Positions 1-6,541 of a stretch of 7,743 nt of DNA are shown piece after piece. A program made the position numbers and the translations under genes. Numbering within the stretch: position 1 is the first letter of the stretch; each line of letters opens with the position of its first letter. The stretch is from Candidatus Glassbacteria bacterium RIFCSPLOWO2_12_FULL_58_11 (lineage in GTDB: Bacteria; Gemmatimonadota; Glassbacteria; GWA2-58-10): the NCBI GenBank assembly GCA_001780825.1, contig MFIX01000166.1, forward strand, positions 1-7,743. Reading direction: 5' to 3'. The notes below the pieces were generated by a model. It was not told the origin of the DNA and did not search any database. It worked only from the letters and a program-made list of their open reading frames with translations.

Positions 1-744
1 GTCGTAGCCCGCCACCTTGATAGTCCCGGTTTTCGCGGTTTCCGCCAGCACCTCGGCGATAGCCGGGGCCTCGTGCAGGTTGATTCCCACCAGCGCCGCC
101 AGATCGCTGTAAGTATTCAGCGCATCGCGCACGTTCTGCTTGGCCAGGGATATATCCCCCCCATCCTCTTTCACTGTCTCCACGCTCAGTCCTTGCGCCT
201 GCGCCTCGCTGGTGAAAGCATTCAGGCGCTCCGTGGTGCCCCAGACATTTCTGTTGCCTACGAAAACCACCACTTTTCCGGCGCCGGAAAGGAGCACGGC
301 CAAGGAATCGGCCATGGTCTTTCCGGCCAGGATCGGATCGGTGCCCAGGTGGCAGAAGCGTTTTGAACCGGGGACATCGGTATCCAGAGTGACCACCGGA
401 ATCCCGCTGGTGTCAATCTCCGAAATAAGAGAGGACTGTCCGGCAGGGTCCAGGGGCAGCAAGGCAATGCCGGCCACCTTGGCCTCCCGGTATTGATTGA
501 GAAGATTGATTTGTGTAGCCGCATCCCGGGGTTTTGCGTAAACCCAGGTCGCGTTCAATAGCAGTTCGGCCGCTCCTATCTCCATGCCCGCTCTCACGCT
601 TTCCCAGAAATACGTGCTGTCGCCGGCGATAAAAACCAGTTCCGTCCCTACCGGCACAATAGGAGCTGTAGGAGAAGAATCTTTGCCGCAGGAGATAAAG
701 AGCAGGAAAGACACTATACCCAGAGACACTTGTTTCAAACGCAT
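1..744 (-). CDS. Ribose/sugar-type periplasmic-binding lipoprotein (Peripla_BP_4-like), C-terminus cut by window edge
   Basis: The reading frame is open from an ATG at 744 to base 1 (248 codons, no stop), so the C-terminal part lies outside the window. I translated this frame by hand. The N-terminus is a hydrophobic segment ending in LFISC (Cys19), a plausible though not perfect lipobox. The rest follows the ribose-binding-protein fold closely: an FWESVRAG helix near residue 47, DAATQINLL near 75, GIALLPLDP near 92, GIPVVTLDTDVP at 114-125, LGTDPILAGKTMADSL at 133-148, a GAGKVVVFVG strand near 155, and KVAGYD at the edge, where the family has its G-x-D motif. Family members are usually about 310-330 residues, so roughly 65-80 residues are missing. 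The start is supported by AAGGA about 8 bases upstream. Such proteins deliver sugars to ABC importers or act as sensors. No permease or ATPase is visible, so transport versus sensing cannot be decided, nor can the ligand. Confidence 0.9.
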   Translation of the reverse strand, partial: MRLKQVSLGIVSFLLFISCGKDSSPTAPIVPVGTELVFIAGDSTYFWESVRAGMEIGAAELLLNATWVYAKPRDAATQINLLNQYREAKVAGIALLPLDPAGQSSLISEIDTSGIPVVTLDTDVPGSKRFCHLGTDPILAGKTMADSLAVLLSGAGKVVVFVGNRNVWGTTERLNAFTSEAQAQGLSVETVKEDGGDISLAKQNVRDALNTYSDLAALVGINLHEAPAIAEVLAETAKTGTIKVAGYD

Positions 745-854
745 GAGGGCTTCCTTTTTTTTGACCTGCCGCCGGCCGGTGAATACTCCTCGATGCAGGC
801 GCTGCCTGCCGGGCAGGGAACCGGCGGAGGTCAGTCCATCGGCCGGTGCTGGAT

Positions 855-1691
855 CTAAGGTTGTACGGCCTGGAAAAAAACACTGTCGCTGTTGAACGCG
901 GTAAAAACTCCCAGCCCGTTGGCCACATTGGTCAGAGGCTCGTTAAGGTCGCGGGAATCCTGGTTCCTGGAGCGGTAAAGATCAGCGTATTCCTGGTTCA
1001 CCCGGTAAACCTTGACCCGGTAACGGCCGAGGTGCGTGACCTGAATACGGTTGATCCGGTACTCACTGGTACTGATCGGGACGGAGATAATTCTGCCCGG
1101 CCGGTCAGACGGGAATCTTGTATCGACAGGCTGGGGATCGGCCTCCAGATTATCGAGGGTCACATAAAAGGTCGAACCGTCAGCGTTCTGCCAGTCCACT
1201 TCGAGGCCGGTCGTGTCCTGTTCGAGAAAACCCCGGCCGAAACCGAATCCGATGGAATCAAAAGAGAAGCTCCGCACTTCAAGCTGGCTGCCGGAGATCG
1301 TCAGCTCCACGGGGGCGGCCGGGACAACGGTTTCCGCGCTGGCCAGCTTGCCGAAATATGAAACCTCGATCCGGAACTGATCGCCGGAGGCGACCTGCAG
1401 ATCGCTGCCCGGATAGTTATAATACCCCGGCCGGCCCGAAGTGGCCTCAAGAGAATAGCGGGCCTGGTCTTTAATCAGCGTGACCTGCGCATCCGGGATT
1501 GCCGGCGCCACCGTATCCGTGCTGCCCAGGCCGAGAGTCGAGGTAAGCTGGATTTCGGTAACCGGCTCTCCGGCATAAAGATAACCCCGCAGCACGACCA
1601 GGTCCGCCTCCGGCGCCAGGGGGTTATTGTCTGAACAGCCCAGGCCGGCCGCCGCGGCCAGGATAAAGAATATGCTGAAATAACGATTCAT
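855..1691 (-). CDS. DUF4249-like outer-membrane-associated lipoprotein
   Basis: This 278-residue protein has a hydrophobic leader ending in AGLGC (Cys19), consistent with a lipoprotein signal of relaxed consensus. The body fits the DUF4249 family as I know it: an early strand LVVLRGYLYAGEPV (31-44), a carboxypeptidase-regulatory-like segment with IPDAQVTLIKD (65-75) and GYYNYPG (89-95), GDQFRIEVSYFGK (103-115) followed by an ETVVPAAP stretch (120-127), and the C-terminal NVANGLGVF motif (255-263). DUF4249 genes commonly sit next to TonB-dependent receptors in FCB bacteria. Here the start codon is only 12 bases after the receptor stop and has a good ribosome-binding site (AGAGGTG), so the two are almost certainly co-transcribed. 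Known members have no assigned biochemical activity. By analogy with SusD-type partners it may be a surface lipoprotein working with the receptor, which is inference. The receptor-adjacent position makes another identity unlikely. Confidence 0.85.
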   Translation of the reverse strand: MNRYFSIFFILAAAAGLGCSDNNPLAPEADLVVLRGYLYAGEPVTEIQLTSTLGLGSTDTVAPAIPDAQVTLIKDQARYSLEATSGRPGYYNYPGSDLQVASGDQFRIEVSYFGKLASAETVVPAAPVELTISGSQLEVRSFSFDSIGFGFGRGFLEQDTTGLEVDWQNADGSTFYVTLDNLEADPQPVDTRFPSDRPGRIISVPISTSEYRINRIQVTHLGRYRVKVYRVNQEYADLYRSRNQDSRDLNEPLTNVANGLGVFTAFNSDSVFFQAVQP

Positions 1692-1703
1692 GCAACACCT
1701 CTT

Positions 1704-4265
1704 TTATCTGGAATAGAGCTGCAGAAAAATGGTCGGAGTAGCGCCGAGCATGTGGACATCGGTTATCGCCACAGGCTGGGTATCGAGATTGTACTGGCGG
1801 TACCAGATATTTTTGTGGTTATAAAGGTTGAAGATCGAAAATCCCAGGATATACTTGATCGAGCTGGTCTCGAAAGTGCGCGAGATGCTGAAATCGAGGC
1901 GCTGATAGGCCGGGAGACGGTAAGAATTTTTATCGCTCACATGGATGTAGCTCTGGCTGGAGCCATCCAGCAGCTCCACATAATACTGGCTTTCCGGGGC
2001 CGTGTACGGGTTCCCGGTGGCATAGACGAAAGTCGAGGATATGTCCCAGGCGCCGAAAGTGTATTTGGCGACCAGGTCCAGCTCGTGGGTCCGGTCGTGC
2101 GAGGCGGGGAAGGGGTTACCGTCATTCAGGCCCGCGAAAGTATATTCGACTTTGCCGAGGCTGTAGGCGGCCCAGCCGGTAAACGGTCCGCTTTTTTTCT
2201 GCAGCAGCAGGTCCAGCCCCTTGGCGTAGCCGTTCCCCTGGTAGAATCCTCTGAGGTTGGCGTCCACGATATTCGGTCCGCCCGGCACCACACGACGGGA
2301 ATATTCCACCAGGTCCTGCAAGTCCTTGTAGTAGCCTTCTACGTTAAACATGAAATTGCCGTTTTCGTAACTCGCGCCGCCGATATAATGTTTGGCGAAA
2401 TTGGGCGCCAGGTCCTTGTCCGCCAGGATCCAGAAATCCCGGCTGCCCTCCAGGATGTTTTCATTGGCGATTCGATTGACGAATTGATGGTAGTAGCCCC
2501 AGGCGCCCTTGAGACGGACATTCTCGGAGAGAGCATAAACCAGCGAGGCCCGGGGTTCGAGGTAGTTCGAGGCGGACCGGTCGTAGTGCGTACCCCGAAA
2601 GCCCAGGGTCAGCTCGACCGGCGCGATTATTGTCCACTGGTCCTGCAGGTAGACAAAATTCTGCACCGCCTCGGTCTGGCGGCTGACAAGCCGCACCGAG
2701 TCGTTCAGGGTGGCGAAATAGTGCGAATTGAAGCGCGACAGTCCCAGGCCGATTTTCACATCGTGGGAGCTTGCCGCATGCCATTCATTGTCCAGGGTCA
2801 CCGCCATGTCCTCGACCTTGTTGTTCTCCTCGGACGCCGTGGTCCCGCCCCGGAAAAAATTGGTGCTGTCATCCGCCGCTGCGGCATCCCCGGTAAAAGC
2901 CTGGTTCCGGTCGTAGTTGCTGAAATACGAGGAGTAGGACACCTGAAGGCTGGAGTAGAAGCGGTCGTGCAGCTTGCGCGACCATTTGCCGCTAATTCCG
3001 GTGTTGCCCCAGTCGGTCAGCTCGCTGGTCTGGCGGGAGAGTGTGGGGGCGCTGACAAACTCGTTGCTGCCGGAGTTGCGGAAACTGAAGTTCTGGCCAT
3101 TGAAGCTCTGGGTCTGGTCCAGATTGTCCTTGCCCCGGTAGATGCTCAGCGCCAGGATATCCTTGCTGTCCGGGTTGTAAGTGAGCTTGGCGTTCATATC
3201 GTAGAAATAGAAATCCGGGTTCTGCGAAAGCGAGGCCAGGTTCCTGAACCCGCCGATCCCGGGCCGGCCGCGCTGATTGACAAAGGCCGGCTGGGTATTT
3301 TGACTGCCGGTCATAAAATCGAAGATCGAGTTGTAGAGCGAGCTTTTGACCACATCCGTATAGGAGCGCCGGCCCGAGACGAGCAAGGTGCTTTTCCCCG
3401 AAAGCGGTATTTCGAACAGCCCGTGGCCGCTGAGCAGGTTTACGCCAGCCCCGTAACGCAGTCCGTTCACATCGCCCGTTTTGCCGGTCAGGTTGACCAC
3501 GCTGGAGAGCCGGCCGCCGAATTCCGCCGGGTAGCCGCCTTGGTACACCCGGATGTCCTTGATCGCATCCGCATTGAAAGCGCTGAACATCCCGAAAAAG
3601 TGGTCCACGTGGTAGATCGTCATCCCGTCGAACAGCACAAGGTTCTGGTCCGGAGTCCCGCCACGGATATACAGCCCGGAAGTACCATCACTGACTCCGC
3701 TTATCCCGGGGAGGAGCTGAAGGGAACGGAAGATGTCGATTTCCCCTAAGTTCGGCATCTTGATCAGCTCGGCCGGGTCCACCACCACCTGGCTGACGTT
3801 CCCGGTCACCTCGACGGTTTGCGGCTGGCCGGTCACCGTGATTTCGCCCATCTCGATCACCTTCTGCTCCAGCTTGATCTCCACCGGCTTGACGCTGCCC
3901 GGCTGGTTGTCTATTTCAAGTTCTTTGACGGCAAACCCGATATGGCTGACCTGGAGGGTACATTTCCCGGTGGGCGCGTTGACGATTACGAAATAACCAT
4001 CAGCGTTGGTTGCCGCGCCGATTTTCGTTCCTTTGATCACCACGCCGGCGTAAGGCACCGCCTCCTCGCTCTGCATGTCCCGGACATAGCCCCGGATATC
4101 GTTCCTGGCGGTCTGGCCGGACCCGGCGGCAGGATTTTTCTGCGCCGCGGCGCTCCCCGACAGCAGGAGCAGGCAAAGCAGGCCGGTAAAGCGGACAGCC
4201 CGGCTCCCGCAATGAGCCCGGGGACGGCTGAACTCGCGCCGGGCGGCTTTATAGAATCCGAACAT
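1704..4265 (-). CDS. TonB-dependent outer-membrane receptor with N-terminal CarboxypepD_reg-like domain
   Basis: The protein is 853 residues from the chosen ATG at 4265. An in-frame GTG at 4391 would add 42 residues, but those are not signal-like and an intrinsic-terminator hairpin lies inside them. The ATG has GGGGGTG just upstream and leads into a hydrophobic stretch (FTGLLCLLLLSGSAAA, about 26-41) with cleavage before Gln42. Order of domains: a carboxypeptidase-regulatory-like beta sandwich (about 56-132, GYVRDMQSEEAVPYAGVVIKG, GAATNADGYF), a TonB-box-like EITVTG (141-146), a plug (about 158-262, with LQLLPGISG, LYIRGGTPDQNLVLFDG, YPAEFGGRLSSVVNL), then a roughly 590-residue barrel rich in alternating aromatic strands and ending FLQLYSR. 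It imports a ligand across the outer membrane using TonB energy. The plug resembles receptors paired with DUF4249 lipoproteins, and such a gene follows directly. The ligand is unknown; the downstream sugar-binding-like lipoprotein is the only hint. Confidence 0.95.
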   Translation of the reverse strand: MFGFYKAARREFSRPRAHCGSRAVRFTGLLCLLLLSGSAAAQKNPAAGSGQTARNDIRGYVRDMQSEEAVPYAGVVIKGTKIGAATNADGYFVIVNAPTGKCTLQVSHIGFAVKELEIDNQPGSVKPVEIKLEQKVIEMGEITVTGQPQTVEVTGNVSQVVVDPAELIKMPNLGEIDIFRSLQLLPGISGVSDGTSGLYIRGGTPDQNLVLFDGMTIYHVDHFFGMFSAFNADAIKDIRVYQGGYPAEFGGRLSSVVNLTGKTGDVNGLRYGAGVNLLSGHGLFEIPLSGKSTLLVSGRRSYTDVVKSSLYNSIFDFMTGSQNTQPAFVNQRGRPGIGGFRNLASLSQNPDFYFYDMNAKLTYNPDSKDILALSIYRGKDNLDQTQSFNGQNFSFRNSGSNEFVSAPTLSRQTSELTDWGNTGISGKWSRKLHDRFYSSLQVSYSSYFSNYDRNQAFTGDAAAADDSTNFFRGGTTASEENNKVEDMAVTLDNEWHAASSHDVKIGLGLSRFNSHYFATLNDSVRLVSRQTEAVQNFVYLQDQWTIIAPVELTLGFRGTHYDRSASNYLEPRASLVYALSENVRLKGAWGYYHQFVNRIANENILEGSRDFWILADKDLAPNFAKHYIGGASYENGNFMFNVEGYYKDLQDLVEYSRRVVPGGPNIVDANLRGFYQGNGYAKGLDLLLQKKSGPFTGWAAYSLGKVEYTFAGLNDGNPFPASHDRTHELDLVAKYTFGAWDISSTFVYATGNPYTAPESQYYVELLDGSSQSYIHVSDKNSYRLPAYQRLDFSISRTFETSSIKYILGFSIFNLYNHKNIWYRQYNLDTQPVAITDVHMLGATPTIFLQLYSR

Positions 4266-4279
4266 CTCGCACCCCCGAT

Positions 4280-4298
4280 GTCGGGATAAAATCCCGAC
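4280..4298 (-). promoter_or_regulatory. Leader hairpin next to the receptor start codon, possible ribosome-site switch
   Basis: Read on the minus strand this is a perfect 8-base-pair stem, GTCGGGAT and ATCCCGAC, with a 3-base TTT loop, ending 14 bases before the receptor ATG. The bases that follow, ATCGGGGGTG, contain the presumed ribosome-binding site and can pair through CGGG with the CCCG of the hairpin's 3' arm. The two pairings are mutually exclusive, so the arm could either leave the ribosome site free or mask part of it. The alternative stem is short (4-5 pairs), so the switching idea is only suggestive. Confidence 0.4.
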
Positions 4299-4360
4299 CG
4301 GCCGATCCTTCCGGCCCAAAATAAGTGAAAAAGACACCAAAGGCTTTTGATTTGCCCGGC

Positions 4361-4388
4361 AAAAAAAATACTCTCCCGGCTGGGAGAG
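4361..4388 (-). terminator. Rho-independent terminator upstream of the receptor gene
   Basis: On the minus strand CTCTCCC, loop AGCC, GGGAGAG (4388 down to 4371) forms a perfect 7-base-pair stem followed by TA and eight T residues (4368-4361). That is the canonical intrinsic-terminator layout. It would end transcripts coming from the Spy-like gene 205 bases upstream, or attenuate a receptor transcript started further upstream. It makes the in-frame GTG at 4391 an unlikely start for the receptor. Confidence 0.75.
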
Positions 4389-4592
4389 CACTAATCAAGA
4401 TAGATGCCAGATTTGCGGTATTTTTGGACGGACGCCTAACTTCTTTATTTTTATAAAGATGTAAGCTGGGGGAGAGGTACTGCGGTTTTGACCGCCGGTA
4501 TTCGCCGGAATTTTCGACAATCCGGTCGAAAAAAACTCGCCCATTTTGTCGAATCCGGGCCTGTATGGCAAAAAGGCCGCCGGATTATGGGC

Positions 4593-5039
4593 CTACATTC
4601 CGGAGCTCAGCCAGCGTTCCCAATAACCGTCGAGCTTTTTCGCCTGCTCCTCATCCAGCAGGGCGGTCAATTTCTGACGGTAGTCCAGGAAAGCTTTTTC
4701 GATCTGTTCCAGGGCCGCGGGGCGCTCGATTTTCCGGTCGTGGACCTTGCGGGCCAGAGCTTCTCTTTCATCCAGAGTTTTTTCGAACAGTCTGGCGGCC
4801 TCTTTCCGCTGATTCTCGTTCAATCCGAGCTCGATGCACATCCTCTCGAATTTTTCCTCGGACTGTTTTCTCATCTGCTCGGGGTCGGGCCGCCACAGGC
4901 TGTCGGCTCTGCCCCAGTCTCCGTAAGCCCCCCGGCCTCTTGATCGGCCTCCGGAGTTCGCGCAGTTGCTGATCAGGAAAATCAAAAAGAAGCCGATTAC
5001 GGCTGTCAGAACGAATTGTAGAATTTTCCCGGTGGCCAT
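4593..5039 (-). CDS. Small membrane-anchored Spy/CpxP-like helical periplasmic protein
   Basis: This is a 148-residue protein. A hydrophobic segment (about 6-25) ends in LISNC (Cys26). Asn at -1 is atypical for a lipobox, so it may be either a single-pass membrane anchor or a lipoprotein. A Gly/Arg/Ser-rich linker follows (27-48), then a highly charged, all-helical domain (about 53-140). Two LTxxQ-like turns, LNENQ (73-77) and LLDEEQ (127-132), lie after helices, and both the pattern and the length resemble the Spy/CpxP/zinc-resistance-associated family, which are periplasmic chaperones or stress and metal sensors. The start ATG has AGGAGA at good spacing. The gene stands alone: 263 bases separate it from the upstream barrel gene, and a terminator lies between it and the receptor. 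The family link rests on motif pattern only; a generic coiled-coil envelope protein remains possible. Confidence 0.75.
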   Translation of the reverse strand: MATGKILQFVLTAVIGFFLIFLISNCANSGGRSRGRGAYGDWGRADSLWRPDPEQMRKQSEEKFERMCIELGLNENQRKEAARLFEKTLDEREALARKVHDRKIERPAALEQIEKAFLDYRQKLTALLDEEQAKKLDGYWERWLSSGM

Positions 5040-5115
5040 GAGTCTCTCCTGTGACCTGATTGCTTGATATAGGTCTTGTTAACTGTACCCTCGAGCAGGC
5101 AGCCGAGGTCCATCT

Positions 5116-5145
5116 TTCGGCGAAAATCAGCGGCTGACGGCCGAA
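5116..5145 (-). promoter_or_regulatory. Two-tier inverted repeat in the leader of the Spy-like gene
   Basis: Outer arms TTCGGC (5116-5121) and GCCGAA (5140-5145) enclose inner arms TCAGC (5127-5131) and GCTGA (5133-5137) around a single G. It lies about 76 bases before the start of the Spy-like gene. No T-run follows on either strand, so it is not a standard terminator. It could be a protein-binding dyad or an RNA hairpin. The inner loop of one base is too tight to fold as written, so at least one inner pair must open. Confidence 0.3.
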
Positions 5146-5302
5146 TCATGGAAAATCAATGCTGCTACAGTGAGTGAACCTGGTCCGGAAACCGCCGGGT
5201 GATGGAGCCGGATACTGATTAAAACATATTTCGCATGAAATTGGTTACTAATAATTGGAGTGCGGCGAATCCGGGGCGGACCGTCGGGAGGATTTTCCGG
5301 TT

Positions 5303-6541
5303 TCAAAACACCTTTCCTGTAGAGACCGAAAACCAGGCGCTGTCGTATTTGTAGTACCGGTCATTGCTGTCGTTCCGTCCGGCGCCGGCCTGGATCGAGA
5401 GCTCGACATCTTCCAGCATGGAGAAAGAGCCGATACTGAAGCGGCTGGAGAATTCCGCGGTGAAAAACAAGGCTTTATCCAGCCGGTTTTCTCCGTTCGG
5501 GAGCAGGAGGCCTTCGAGGTCCAGCGCCGGACGGCCGTTGAATTTCCGCGTCCGCGCGCTCAGGAGCAGGGTCAGCGAGTTTTCACCCGGAAGTAGCTGC
5601 TTGAGTTGAATTTTACCTTCCTGGCCCACGAAGCTGTAGTGATCGTCGAACAGCTCCTCATTGTTCAGCACCGATTCGCCGAGGTCGGAGAGGTAACGGT
5701 TGCGGTTGCGCGGATTGACTCGGCCGTTCCAGCCCAGCATCAGCCCGGTGCCCTCGGTCAGGCTCTGCGCGACTGTCACGCCTAGCAGCAACTGGGCGGT
5801 ACTGGGGAACTGGCTTTCCCGGACGCCATAGCGGTAAAAGCCCTCGCTGAACTGGGGGAACCGCATCAAGAACATCCTTCCCCTGCCGTTGCCCGGCCCG
5901 AATTGAGGCAATTCCTCTGGAGAGATATAGATCGAATCCAGGCTCTCCACATTCGAAGTGTAATTCTTGTAATAATAGGCGCCGGTCAGGCTTAAAGTCG
6001 TGCGGCTTTCCAGATACAGGTTGCCCTGGAGCGAGAAGACCTGCTCGGAATAGTTGAATTCCCTGAACTCCTTGAAAGCCTTGCCGTTGATATTATAACG
6101 GGCGAGGAGCATCAGGTTGTCGCGGAGGTAGTTCTTGAAATTCAGGTAAAAGCCCCCGGCAGTGTAGTTGTAATAGCTGTAGTCCGACGGGTTAAAGCGA
6201 GCCTCCAGGCTGCCGCCCAGAGAAAGGGCTCTTCTCGAGGCGGGCCACTGGTAATTATAGTCGGCCCCCAGGCTGTGCACGCTGAAGTCGCGCTCGCCGA
6301 GCCGGCGGAAAAGATAGAACTCTCCATCATAGCTCAGGTGAAGGTTGCCGCTTTCCTGAAGCCGGGCGCCGTACCCCGCTCCGGCGTAGGGCATGAAAAT
6401 GACATCGCTCTGGCCGGTGTAGTTACGGAAGATATTGTTATCGGCCAGTATCCCGGTTCCGGCCCGTAAATCTTTCTGGGCGTAAGAGAGCCGGACGGCC
6501 GCCAATAATAAGACAGTCAGCGCCCATATGCGGTATTTCAC
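5303..6541 (-). CDS. Outer-membrane beta-barrel protein of unknown function
   Basis: This 412-residue protein begins with a classical signal peptide (hydrophobic 6-17, SYA cleavage before Gln22). The mature part is a run of amphipathic, aromatic-rich strands with Gly and Asn turns, for example LHLSYDGEFYLF, SLTGAYYYKNYT and ALFFTAEFSSRFSIG, and it ends in Phe (TGKVF), the usual signal for outer-membrane insertion. No plug, TonB box or enzymatic motif is visible, so a porin-like or structural barrel is likely. The start is GTG, not ATG: its bases overlap the TGA of the upstream gene (GTGA, four bases), and GGAGG lies 6 bases before it, so the start is secure and translation is probably coupled to the upstream calcium-loop protein. 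That tight coupling suggests the two products act together. I do not recognise a named family. Confidence 0.85.
   Translation of the reverse strand: MKYRIWALTVLLLAAVRLSYAQKDLRAGTGILADNNIFRNYTGQSDVIFMPYAGAGYGARLQESGNLHLSYDGEFYLFRRLGERDFSVHSLGADYNYQWPASRRALSLGGSLEARFNPSDYSYYNYTAGGFYLNFKNYLRDNLMLLARYNINGKAFKEFREFNYSEQVFSLQGNLYLESRTTLSLTGAYYYKNYTSNVESLDSIYISPEELPQFGPGNGRGRMFLMRFPQFSEGFYRYGVRESQFPSTAQLLLGVTVAQSLTEGTGLMLGWNGRVNPRNRNRYLSDLGESVLNNEELFDDHYSFVGQEGKIQLKQLLPGENSLTLLLSARTRKFNGRPALDLEGLLLPNGENRLDKALFFTAEFSSRFSIGSFSMLEDVELSIQAGAGRNDSNDRYYKYDSAWFSVSTGKVF

Larger units (their letters stand above)
4266..4592 (-). other. Non-coding leader between the Spy-like gene and the TonB-dependent receptor
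   Basis: This 327-base stretch has no convincing gene. In minus-strand order it holds a perfect 8-base inverted repeat (4511-4532, TTTTCGAC/GTCGAAAA), a short GCGGT/ACCGC dyad (4482-4495), an AT-rich dyad CTTTAT/ATAAAG (about 4442-4457), an intrinsic terminator (4361-4388), a GGCCG/CGGCC dyad (4300-4316) and a hairpin next to the receptor start (4280-4298). The terminator divides it into a 3' flank of the Spy-like gene and a 5' leader of the receptor gene. I could not identify a promoter with confidence: neither a sigma70 pair nor the Bacteroidetes TTTG/TAnnTTTG pair occurs at proper spacing. Confidence 0.6.

Noticed and set aside
745..854. A GC-rich dyad CCTGCC/GGCAGG between the DUF4249 and binding-protein genes as a terminator
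   Set aside because: The loop is a single base and no T-run follows on the minus strand, so it does not support termination.
413..928. A 171-codon minus-strand open frame
   Set aside because: It overlaps, in another frame, both the binding-protein gene and the end of the DUF4249 gene, and has no recognisable features. The open frame from 744 to base 1 matches the ribose-binding family along its length.
1752..3749. A 665-codon open frame on the plus strand
   Set aside because: It lies wholly antisense to the receptor gene. Its translation shows no signal peptide, domain or motif, while the minus-strand frame is an unmistakable TonB-dependent receptor. It is a by-product of GC-rich codon use.
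4266..4391. The 42-residue N-terminal extension of the receptor from a GTG at 4391
   Set aside because: It would place an intrinsic terminator inside the coding sequence and put non-signal sequence ahead of the signal peptide. The ATG at 4265 has a ribosome site and fits better.
4565..4592. A possible terminator right after the Spy-like gene (GGCC...GGCC followed by T5)
   Set aside because: The stem is only about four base pairs with a long loop. The terminator at 4361-4388 is far stronger.
4488..4972. Plus-strand open frames of 151 and 135 codons
   Set aside because: Both are largely antisense to the Spy-like gene, have compositionally biased translations and lack convincing starts.
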